A DNA stretch of 6,691 nt from Peptostreptococcaceae bacterium (GTDB taxonomy: Bacteria; Bacillota_A; Clostridia; Peptostreptococcales; Acidaminobacteraceae), in the NCBI GenBank assembly GCA_013619035.1, contig JABXKX010000384.1, positions 1 through 6,691 of the forward strand, given 5' to 3'. Each line of letters opens with the position of its first letter. Positions within the stretch are counted from its first letter, which is position 1. Below are positions 1-5,906 of this stretch, one piece after another. Position numbers and translations under genes: made by a program. A model generated the notes under the pieces. That model worked only from the letters and a program-made list of their open reading frames with translations, searched no databases and was not told the origin of the DNA.

Positions 1-110
1 TTGAATTATCAATTAATTTTTTAGAAGATGAATTAGAAAAATATAATTCTGATGAATTAAAACAGCTTTTAGAGCTTTTGATTGAAAATAGAAATGTAGA
101 CAATGAATAA
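1..110 (+). CDS. C-terminal end of an unidentified protein (5' truncated by window)
   Basis: The frame starting at base 3 is open from the window edge to a TAA at 108-110 and gives 35 residues, beginning ELSINFLEDELEKYNS and ending ENRNVDNE. It has no in-frame ATG, so the start lies left of the window. The segment is strongly acidic and amphipathic, and looks like a closing alpha-helix (DELKQLLELLIENR). Such a Leu/Glu-rich helix resembles the C-terminal dimerisation helix of MarR-type regulators, but also many other helical proteins, so I assign no function. The coding assignment rests on the open frame and on the terminator hairpin that begins one base after the stop codon. Confidence 0.6.
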   Translation, partial: ELSINFLEDELEKYNSDELKQLLELLIENRNVDNE

Positions 111-132
111 GCACTGCGCAAGCAGTGCTTTT
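109..132 (+). terminator. Rho-independent terminator, possibly shared by convergent genes
   Basis: GCACTGC (111-117) and GCAGTGC (122-128) form a perfect 7-bp GC-rich stem closed by a GCAA (GNRA-type) tetraloop, and TTTT follows at 129-132. Flanking AA/TT can extend the stem to 9 bp. It begins directly after the stop of the upstream forward gene. The reverse-strand gene ends at 140, only a few bases away. Read in reverse, the hairpin is followed by TTATT, a poorer U-tract, so it may also stop transcription from the right but less well. Confidence 0.85.
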
Positions 133-139
133 AAAGTAA

Positions 140-340
140 TTAGTCTAGAATGTTATCGAGATGATGTGTTTTTATATAATCATCGTATTCGTTTTGATCT
201 ACAAAAGTAACGCCCGAAACCAATAGAGAACGATCGACACACTCCTTTTGAGAGAGTTTACCAATACCATAAAAATAATTGTATTGTGATTTAAAAACTC
301 TCGCGTTCGTAGGCACAGCGTACCCACATTTTATATTCAT
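140..340 (-). CDS. Small protein of unknown function, 66 aa
   Basis: I chose the ATG at 340-338 (MNIKCGYAVPTNARVFKS...) because GGAGGTG, a perfect 7-base match to the 16S anti-Shine-Dalgarno, ends 4 bases upstream. The frame can be extended upstream to a GTG at 406, but that would translate the predicted promoter and the ribosome binding site. The 66-residue product has no membrane helix, signal peptide or recognisable motif. It contains two cysteines (C5, C34), an aromatic patch (YNYFYGIG, about 20-27) and an acidic, His-containing C-terminus (EYDDYIKTHHLDNILD). I do not recognise the family. The gene is divergent from the motor operon and convergent with the upstream fragment. A well-placed promoter, ribosome binding site and nearby hairpin support a real gene, but its small size leaves some doubt. 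Confidence 0.62.
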   Translation of the reverse strand: MNIKCGYAVPTNARVFKSQYNYFYGIGKLSQKECVDRSLLVSGVTFVDQNEYDDYIKTHHLDNILD

Positions 341-344
341 AGAA

Positions 345-352
345 CACCTCCC
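345..352 (-). promoter_or_regulatory. Ribosome binding site of the 66-aa gene (decides its start)
   Basis: On the reverse strand GGGAGGTG is followed by TTCT and then the ATG at 340-338. Seven bases, GGAGGTG, pair perfectly with the 16S 3' end, and the GGAGG core is 6 bases from the start. This places initiation here and not at the upstream GTG of the same frame. Confidence 0.8.
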
Positions 353-376
353 ATTTAGTATGTACCCACGGGAAAA

Positions 377-406
377 ATTGTTAAAACAAAAACATGTTTT
401 TGTCAC
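377..406 (-). promoter_or_regulatory. Predicted sigma-A-type promoter of the 66-aa gene
   Basis: On the reverse strand the -35 is GTGACA (406-401, 5 of 6 matches to TTGACA), the spacer is 18 bp and the -10 is AACAAT (382-377, 4 of 6 matches to TATAAT). Transcription would begin near 370. That leaves a leader of about 30 bases containing the strong ribosome binding site. The -10 is only moderate, which fits a controlled promoter. A weaker alternative further upstream (TTGTAA, 19 bp, TAATAT, within about 414-450) is also possible. Confidence 0.5.
386..403. promoter_or_regulatory. Perfect 18-bp palindrome, candidate operator
   Basis: ACAAAAACATGTTTTTGT is identical to its reverse complement over all 18 bases, centred between 394 and 395. 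It fills most of the spacer between the predicted -35 and -10 of the reverse-strand 66-aa gene, a classic position for a dimeric repressor or a MerR-type activator. It lies about 60 bp upstream of the -35 of the motor operon, so it could also influence that promoter. I cannot assign a regulator. The central ACATGT superficially recalls several repressor boxes but matches none that I can name securely. Confidence 0.5.
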
Positions 407-461
407 ACTGGTGTCATATATTAAAGAGAGGTTAATATTTTCTTACAATTGATACAGCCTA

Positions 462-490
462 TTGCAAGACTAATTAGACTTCTATACAAT
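462..490 (+). promoter_or_regulatory. Predicted sigma-A-type promoter of the motor operon
   Basis: TTGCAA (462-467) and TACAAT (485-490) are separated by 17 bp. Each hexamer matches the consensus at most positions and the spacing is optimal. Transcription would begin near 497, giving a leader of about 30 bases that contains AAAAGGAGG (513-521) before the ATG at 527. A second TTGATA at 449-454 lacks a good -10 at the right distance. Confidence 0.65.
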
Positions 491-502
491 GAAATATAGA
501 AG
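479..502. repeat. 8-bp inverted repeat over the -10 and start site of the motor operon
   Basis: CTTCTATA (479-486) and TATAGAAG (495-502) are perfect inverted copies separated by 8 bp. The left arm runs into the predicted -10 (485-490), and the right arm covers the predicted transcription start near 497. The transcript would therefore hold only the right arm, so a DNA-binding site (repressor operator) is a better reading than an RNA hairpin. No regulator can be named. Confidence 0.45.
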
Positions 503-526
503 GCATTTAACTAAAAGGAGGATTTT

Positions 527-1525
527 ATGGGAGCCATATTGGATATGAGAATTATTGCACAGGGGATTATCATCCTTATTGTGTTATTGTTTTTAAGCAC
601 TGTTTTGTTTTCAGGTTTAATTAGAAGAACTTATAGCGGTTTGATTCGAGATATTAATGATAAAGAAAATCGAAAGAATCGACTATTTAAACATAGAATG
701 ATGAATGATGTAATAGATGATTTTAATGTTGCACTCAATAACAACGTTGAGGAAATTAATACAATCGCTATTATTGAAAAAAATATGAATAGTCATATGA
801 AAACAATACTTCTTGGTGAAAGATTTGCAAAAAAAGCTGTTTCAATGATGATTATTCTAGGATTATTAGGAACATTTTATGGTTTGATTATTTCAATTGA
901 AGAACTGGTAACAATGTTATCAAAGACTCAAGAAATAGTTGGTGTAGAAATGATTACTGATGGTCTTGTGAGTTCAATCAAAGGTATGTCAATAGCATTC
1001 ATTACATCTATGTTTGGTATTGGAGCATCGGTATTAACCAATATTATGAATATTATGTTTGGGTTATTGGATTTGAAAGAATCGTTGATCACTTCAGTTG
1101 AAGAGTATTTGGACAACCATTTAATGATTTCAAATAATGGACTAGGTGCTGTTGATGAAGATGGTAATACAGCATTATCTTTAAGCTTTGAGAAGTTTAA
1201 TGAGTCATTAACAACAAATCTACGAGGGATTGCAACCGATATTACCACTCAACTTGCTGATGCGACTGGTGATATGGTTTTAACAGCAGAATCTATTAAG
1301 AGTTCTGTGGTAAGATTTGATCATTCTTTAAATCAATTCTCAGAAAACATCAGAGATTTTACAGAGTTTAATCATCATTTAAGAACAAATATTCAAAGAA
1401 TGAGTGTAAGTTTTGATGATTTTAGTGATGAAATAGACAAAAATGTAGATGATATGAAAGCAGGCCATCAAAAAATTGATGATTTAAATAAGACACTTGA
1501 AAAACTATCGAGAAAAGATGGGTAG
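527..1525 (+). CDS. MotA/TolQ/ExbB/ZorA-type proton-channel subunit, 332 aa
   Basis: This is the predicted ion-channel subunit of a membrane motor that works with the next gene product. Three membrane segments are visible: residues about 9-32, 103-123 and 146-178. The second holds GLLGTFYGL (112-120), the hallmark of TolQ/ExbB/ZorA proteins. The third (SIKGMSIAFITSMFGIGASV) matches the conserved small-residue, Thr-containing helix. T115 and T160/S161 are plausible channel-lining residues by family analogy. Residues about 33-100 form a charged cytoplasmic loop. Residues 180-332 form a long, soluble, mostly helical tail, longer than in ExbB or TolQ and reminiscent of, but much shorter than, the ZorA tail. 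Three helices rather than four, and the GLLGT motif, favour the TolQ/ExbB/ZorA branch over flagellar MotA. AAAAGGAGG lies 5 bases before the ATG. The stop is 9 bases before the partner's start, so the two genes are co-transcribed. Family is confident; the process served is unknown. Confidence 0.88.
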   Translation: MGAILDMRIIAQGIIILIVLLFLSTVLFSGLIRRTYSGLIRDINDKENRKNRLFKHRMMNDVIDDFNVALNNNVEEINTIAIIEKNMNSHMKTILLGERFAKKAVSMMIILGLLGTFYGLIISIEELVTMLSKTQEIVGVEMITDGLVSSIKGMSIAFITSMFGIGASVLTNIMNIMFGLLDLKESLITSVEEYLDNHLMISNNGLGAVDEDGNTALSLSFEKFNESLTTNLRGIATDITTQLADATGDMVLTAESIKSSVVRFDHSLNQFSENIRDFTEFNHHLRTNIQRMSVSFDDFSDEIDKNVDDMKAGHQKIDDLNKTLEKLSRKDG

Positions 1526-1534
1526 GTGGGATAA

Positions 1535-2503
1535 ATGAAACTGCGTAGACAAAGAGAAAGACACCGCGAAGAAGAGGAGAATTTTTGGCCAGCCTTTACG
1601 GATATGATTTCTACTGTTGTTTTGATTTTATTTTTCTTAGTATTGGTGTTTTATATGGAAAAAATCATAACGATGAAAACTTTATCAGCCCTTAAAGATC
1701 AACTTGCTGAAACTGAAATTGTATTGAACCAAAAGTCGGAATCTTTAACAGAAACAGAAGAAAACCTTTCTATCAGTAGATTAGAAATTGAAAGTAATAT
1801 ATTAGAACTGAAAGTATTACAATCTGAATTAGAAGCTGGAGAAGATGATTTGAAATTGGCTCAAGAAGCCATTGATGATCAAAAGAGTATCATTGAGCAA
1901 AGTAATAAAGAGCTTGCTAGTTTAAGATCTAAATTAGAAGGAATTGCCCTCTTAAGAGTTGATGTTCTTGAAAAAGTAAAAGATTCTATAGAAGAGGAAT
2001 TGGGAGAAACCAATGTTGCTGGTGAAGCATTAGTAAGCATTGGAGATAATGGTAATATCATTATTAATGAGAGTTTGGTATTTGATACAGACTCCTCATC
2101 AGTAAAAGAGAGTGGTAAACAACTGTTAGATAATTTAGCAATTGCATTTGAAAATGTCTTGAGTGATCCAAATATCAGAGAAAACATTGATGCTATTAGT
2201 ATTCAAGGTCATACAGATGAAAGAGCATCACAGGAATATAACCGTGAGTTATCTGCAAGAAGAGCTTACAGTGTTGTAAATTACTTGATGAAATCTAATC
2301 CAGATTTAGCAGATGATTATGGTAGTTATTTTGCAGCAAGTGCGTATTCTGAATTTAGACCACTTGATTTAGGGACATCTGATGATGCTTATGCAAAAAA
2401 TAGACGTATTGAAATTTCTGTTATCTTAAAGGATTCTCATGTACAAAATGTAATCAACACTTATTTACAAGAATCGCTAGAGGATTTTGATGCAAATGAT
2501 TAA
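1535..2503 (+). CDS. MotB/ZorB-like subunit with coiled coil and OmpA peptidoglycan-binding domain, 322 aa
   Basis: This is the predicted stator-anchor partner of the channel subunit. A short basic N-terminus (KLRRQRERHRE) should stay in the cytoplasm. One membrane helix follows (about 18-41), containing WPAFTDMIS, and D23 is the expected ion-binding Asp of MotB/ZorB/ExbD proteins. Residues about 45-135 are rich in Glu, Leu, Lys and Gln with heptad-like spacing and look like a long extracytoplasmic coiled coil. The OmpA-like domain (about 160-298) has GHTDERASQEYNRELSARRA (225-244) and NRRIEI (289-294), including the Asp (D228) and Arg that bind diaminopimelate-type peptidoglycan in the family. 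A tail to 322 is acidic. MotB and ZorB normally reach the OmpA domain soon after the helix, so this linker is unusually long. A weak AGGTGGG overlapping the upstream TAG stop lies 4 bases before the ATG, which suggests translational coupling. A terminator ends the operon. Confidence 0.9.
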   Translation: MKLRRQRERHREEEENFWPAFTDMISTVVLILFFLVLVFYMEKIITMKTLSALKDQLAETEIVLNQKSESLTETEENLSISRLEIESNILELKVLQSELEAGEDDLKLAQEAIDDQKSIIEQSNKELASLRSKLEGIALLRVDVLEKVKDSIEEELGETNVAGEALVSIGDNGNIIINESLVFDTDSSSVKESGKQLLDNLAIAFENVLSDPNIRENIDAISIQGHTDERASQEYNRELSARRAYSVVNYLMKSNPDLADDYGSYFAASAYSEFRPLDLGTSDDAYAKNRRIEISVILKDSHVQNVINTYLQESLEDFDAND

Positions 2504-2510
2504 AAGATCG

Positions 2511-2540
2511 ACCTGAAAAGTATTTTTCAGGTTTTTTTTT
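2511..2540 (+). terminator. Rho-independent terminator of the motor operon
   Basis: ACCTGAAAA (2511-2519) pairs perfectly with TTTTCAGGT (2524-2532) around a 4-base loop, followed by eight T residues (2533-2540). It begins 7 bases after the TAA of the MotB/ZorB-like gene. This is a textbook strong intrinsic terminator and separates the motor operon from addB. Confidence 0.92.
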
Positions 2541-2548
2541 GTTATAAT
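2540..2548 (+). promoter_or_regulatory. Extended -10 promoter for addB-addA
   Basis: TGTTATAAT (2540-2548) is a perfect TGn plus TATAAT extended -10. Its first T is the last base of the terminator T-tract. No good -35 is found 16-18 bp upstream, where the terminator hairpin lies, which is typical of extended -10 promoters. Transcription would start near 2555, only about 13 bases before the ATG, so the leader is barely long enough to hold the AAGGAG at 2556-2561. Some read-through from the upstream operon cannot be excluded. Confidence 0.6.
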
Positions 2549-2567
2549 TATTGAGAAGGAGACTCTT

Positions 2568-5500
2568 ATGATTAGATATATACTAGGTAAATCGAATAGT
2601 GGTAAAAGTAAATTTATTCATCAAATGATTGGTCAGAAGCTAAGTGAAAAACAATTGTTGATTGTTCCAGAACAATATACATTACAAGCAGAAGTAGAGT
2701 TGATTCAAGATCTTAATTGTGATGGTATCATGAACATAGAAGTGATGAGTTTTAATAGATTTTGTACACAAGTTATCAATGAAACAGGTGCATTATCAGA
2801 AACCGAAATCAATAGTTTGGGAAAAGCGATGGTGCTTCGTTCCATACTTGATGAACATCATGAAGAACTTCTTGTTTTTGGAGATATTTCGAGAAAGAAC
2901 GGATTTGTAGAAAAACTAAGCACTTTGATGAGTGAAATGAAACGTGTGGGCATTGAAGCGGAAGATTTAAATAAAAAACTCCTCTCTAGTGATCTGAATC
3001 TTTTGGTGGATAGAAAGCTAAAGGATGTCGCATTGATTCTGGAGTATTATCAAACGTTTATGGCAAAAGGTTACTTTGATGAAGAAGATAAACTTTCGGC
3101 TGTTATCAATCGATTGGATTCGTCACAACTCTTAAAACGCACAAGTGTTTACTTTGATGGATTTGATAGTTTTTCGAATCAAGAATATATGTTAATGGAA
3201 GAAATGATGCGTTTGGCAAAAGAGTGTACTTTTGCTTTGACATTAGAACAAGATAATCCAATATTTGAACCGGTTATAAAAACCTTAAAAAAAATACGTA
3301 AAGTTGTAGATCGTCTAGGTCTAGAAGAAATGAAAAAAGAATTGGTTGGTCATTCAAAGTATGAGGATTTAGAAGCGCTTAGAAGAGAATTTTTCTCTTA
3401 TCCGTATACACCGTATGATCAACCCTTAGAACATATCCATTTACATATGAACAATAATGTGTACGATGAAGTTGAAAATATTGCAAAAGATATTTGTAGA
3501 CAGATACGAACGGGCTCTCGCTACAAAGATTTAGCGGTTGTCACGGGTAATATAGAAGGATATACATCGATTATCAAACGTATCTTCTCTGAATATAACA
3601 TACCTTATTTTATAGATGATAAAGTCAGCATTATGAATCATCCAATTATTAAATTCATATTGTCTTCTTTATATTGTTTAAACAGTGGATTTAAAAAAGA
3701 GGATGTTTTAAAAGTCATTAAAACAGGACTAACAGATGTAGACGAAAAGAAAATCCCATTATTTGAAAACTATGTGCTTAAAAGAGGACTAAGAGGTAAT
3801 CGGTGGTTAGAACCTTTTGAAGATGAAGTTTTGGAAATTGAACGCGACAAGTTAATTCAACCTCTGATGCATCTTAAAGATAATTTTTCATCAAAGAAAA
3901 CCATTGGTGAAATGACAAAGGTGTTATTTGACTACTTGCTACTGTCTAAAATTCCTGAGAAAATTGAAATTTGGATTGAGTATTTGCAATCTGAAAATGC
4001 ATTGGATAAAGTACAAGAAAGTACTCAGATATGGAATATGATCATAGAGATATTTGACCAACTTGTTGAATTAGAAGGAGACGATGTTAAAACGATTAAA
4101 GAATATCTTAGAATTCTTGAAGCTGGTTTTACAGAAGTGTCGTTAGGGTTGATTCCACCTTCAATTGATCAAGTGGTTATTGGTAGTATAGAAAGATCAA
4201 AGAGTAAAACAACTAAAGGACTTTATGTGTTAGGGCTAAATGATGGGGTTATTCCTAAGAAATACAGTGATGAAGGTATTCTTTTGGATGATGAAAAGCA
4301 ACTGTTAAAAGAAGAAGGACTTGATCTTGAAACCGATGCTGCAAGTATTATGTCGAGAGATTATTTCTCAACTTATGTCGCATTTTCAAAAGCAACTGAA
4401 TTTATTCATCTGAACTTTTCTTTGGCGGATTACGAAGGAAAAGCTTTGCGTCCATCTATTTATATTGATAAATTACACCGTGTATTTCCAAAGTTGGAGA
4501 TGAACAGTCATGTTATAGAAAATCAAAGCCCAACAGATGCTTTTAATCCTTACAGTCACTATAATTTATTAACAGAGAAACTGCGTCGATATGCAGATGA
4601 TTATGTTATAGATGACGCTTGGTTATCAGTATTGGCTTGGTATCATACTCAGGATGGATGGCATGAAAAAACGAATCGATTGAGTGGGGCTCTTTTTTAT
4701 GATAATCAAGTCAATCAGATTTCAAAAAAACATTCGAAAGCATTGTATGATTTGCCTCTAACGTCAAGTGTATCACGATTAGAAAGATATGAACGATGTC
4801 CATTTTCTCACTTTGTTCATTATGGTTTAAAACCGAAAAGAAGAGAAGAATATGAAATTAGATTGCCGGATATAGGATCGTTATTCCATAAAACATTAGA
4901 ATATTTTGATGCAAAGATGAAAACAAACCATATGGATTGGCAAAGTATTTCACGTGAACAAACTTTTGTAATGATAGAAGATATCGTAGATGAGTTAGTG
5001 AGTGATTACAATAGCAAAATATTTGAGTCTTCTCATCGTTATCAATATCTGATAAAAAAACTCAAAAGAGTGGGGAAGAGAGCGGCTTGGACTTTGGTGA
5101 CTCAAGTTAAACAAGGGGAGTTTGTACCTTATGCCCATGAAATTTCTTTTAGTACAAAGGGATTTGAACAATCTGTACCACCGATTATTATAGAATTATC
5201 TAATGGGGATAGAATGATGTTAGAAGGTCAAATAGATAGAGTGGATTTATTTGATTTAGATGGCAAAAAATATATTAAAGTGATCGATTATAAATCAGGT
5301 AGCAAAAAATTCAGTTTATCTGAAGTTTATCAAGGTTTACAACTACAATTAATGATTTATATGGATGCTATATTAGAAAACCATGACTATTTCAAAGTGG
5401 ATGCTTTAAGTCCTGCTGGAGTATTTTATTTTAAGATTGATGATCCTTTACTCGAATCGGAACTCTTAAAAGGCGATATGACAGAAAATGAAATACTAAA

Positions 5501-5906
5501 AGCTTTAAAAATGGATGGTATATTAGTTGAAGATATTAATATAGCCCAAGCCATGGACAGATTAATTATCGAAAATCGAAAGTCATCTGTTATTCCATTT
5601 GAACTTAAAAAGGACGATACCATTAGTAGCAGATCGAAAGTAGCAAAAGAAGATGAATTCTATAAGTTAATAGACTTTGTTAAAGAGACTGTAAGAGATA
5701 TTGGTGATGAGATATCTGATGGTGTAACGAAGATTGATCCTATAAAACTAGGAACGATGACAGGATGTCAAAGTTGTGATTATAAAAGTATTTGTCAGTT
5801 TGATCAAAGTTTTGGTAACAGGTATCATAACCTAAAAAACTATAAAGATGATGAAGTATTAGAACATATCAGAGAAAGGGGGGACCATGCCGAATTGGAC
5901 AAGTGA
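2568..5906 (+). CDS. addB: AddB, nuclease subunit of the AddAB helicase-nuclease, 1112 aa
   Basis: AddB pairs with AddA to unwind and resect double-strand DNA ends, recognise Chi and prepare 3' tails for RecA. It acts in the cytoplasm. The N-terminus has a Walker A motif, GKSNSGKS (7-14), followed by inactivated helicase-like domains through about residue 720 (for example LYVLGLNDGVIPKK, 552-565). The C-terminal RecB-family nuclease domain shows H774, GQIDRVD (887-893), VIDYKSG (905-911; D907 and K909) and QGLQLQLMIY (922-931), so the catalytic set is intact. C744 (YERCPF) plus C1067, C1070 and C1076 (C-X2-C-X5-C) are the Fe-S cluster ligands, with the spacing of Bacillus AddB. The length is slightly below that of B. 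subtilis AddB (about 1166). AAGGAG lies 6 bases before the ATG. The gene overlaps addA by 20 bp, so the subunits are probably co-translated. RexB is the alternative name in lactic bacteria, but the cysteines favour AddB. Confidence 0.97.
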   Translation: MIRYILGKSNSGKSKFIHQMIGQKLSEKQLLIVPEQYTLQAEVELIQDLNCDGIMNIEVMSFNRFCTQVINETGALSETEINSLGKAMVLRSILDEHHEELLVFGDISRKNGFVEKLSTLMSEMKRVGIEAEDLNKKLLSSDLNLLVDRKLKDVALILEYYQTFMAKGYFDEEDKLSAVINRLDSSQLLKRTSVYFDGFDSFSNQEYMLMEEMMRLAKECTFALTLEQDNPIFEPVIKTLKKIRKVVDRLGLEEMKKELVGHSKYEDLEALRREFFSYPYTPYDQPLEHIHLHMNNNVYDEVENIAKDICRQIRTGSRYKDLAVVTGNIEGYTSIIKRIFSEYNIPYFIDDKVSIMNHPIIKFILSSLYCLNSGFKKEDVLKVIKTGLTDVDEKKIPLFENYVLKRGLRGNRWLEPFEDEVLEIERDKLIQPLMHLKDNFSSKKTIGEMTKVLFDYLLLSKIPEKIEIWIEYLQSENALDKVQESTQIWNMIIEIFDQLVELEGDDVKTIKEYLRILEAGFTEVSLGLIPPSIDQVVIGSIERSKSKTTKGLYVLGLNDGVIPKKYSDEGILLDDEKQLLKEEGLDLETDAASIMSRDYFSTYVAFSKATEFIHLNFSLADYEGKALRPSIYIDKLHRVFPKLEMNSHVIENQSPTDAFNPYSHYNLLTEKLRRYADDYVIDDAWLSVLAWYHTQDGWHEKTNRLSGALFYDNQVNQISKKHSKALYDLPLTSSVSRLERYERCPFSHFVHYGLKPKRREEYEIRLPDIGSLFHKTLEYFDAKMKTNHMDWQSISREQTFVMIEDIVDELVSDYNSKIFESSHRYQYLIKKLKRVGKRAAWTLVTQVKQGEFVPYAHEISFSTKGFEQSVPPIIIELSNGDRMMLEGQIDRVDLFDLDGKKYIKVIDYKSGSKKFSLSEVYQGLQLQLMIYMDAILENHDYFKVDALSPAGVFYFKIDDPLLESELLKGDMTENEILKALKMDGILVEDINIAQAMDRLIIENRKSSVIPFELKKDDTISSRSKVAKEDEFYKLIDFVKETVRDIGDEISDGVTKIDPIKLGTMTGCQSCDYKSICQFDQSFGNRYHNLKNYKDDEVLEHIRERGDHAELDK
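5875..5883 (+). promoter_or_regulatory. addA: Ribosome binding site of addA with a six-G run, inside the end of addB
   Basis: AAAGGGGGG ends 3 bases before the addA ATG at 5887 and lies within the last codons of addB (R-G-D-H). The six consecutive G residues (5878-5883) replace the usual GGAGG and pair with the anti-Shine-Dalgarno through fewer Watson-Crick contacts. Translation of addA probably relies on ribosomes finishing addB. Confidence 0.65.

Noticed and set aside
337..354. Five-codon upstream ORF on the reverse strand (ATG at 354) whose TGA overlaps the small gene's ATG as ATGA
   Set aside because: It has no good ribosome binding site of its own and contains the one for the downstream gene; a five-codon overlap is easily a coincidence.
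341..406. N-terminal extension of the 66-aa gene to a GTG at 406 (22 more residues)
   Set aside because: It would translate the palindrome, the predicted -10 and the ribosome binding site, while a perfect site sits just before the ATG at 340.
928..1248. Reverse-strand open frame of 106 codons
   Set aside because: It lies fully inside the channel-subunit gene, shows no family motif and has no ribosome binding site worth noting; it is a shadow of the real gene.
1879..2187. Reverse-strand open frame of 102 codons
   Set aside because: It is antisense to the MotB/ZorB-like gene, and its low-complexity Ser/Leu content is typical of a shadow frame.
527..2503. Calling the pair a complete Zorya system
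   Set aside because: Only ZorA-like and ZorB-like proteins are present; no zorC, zorD or zorE follows and a strong terminator closes the operon. AddB and AddA are not Zorya effectors.
527..2503. Calling the pair flagellar motA-motB
   Set aside because: Three rather than four membrane helices, the GLLGTFYGL motif, the long tail and the coiled-coil linker do not fit, and no flagellar gene is nearby.
5426..5623. Reverse-strand open frame of 65 codons
   Set aside because: It lies inside the addB nuclease domain and its Ser-rich composition reflects antisense of Glu/Asp/Lys-rich coding.
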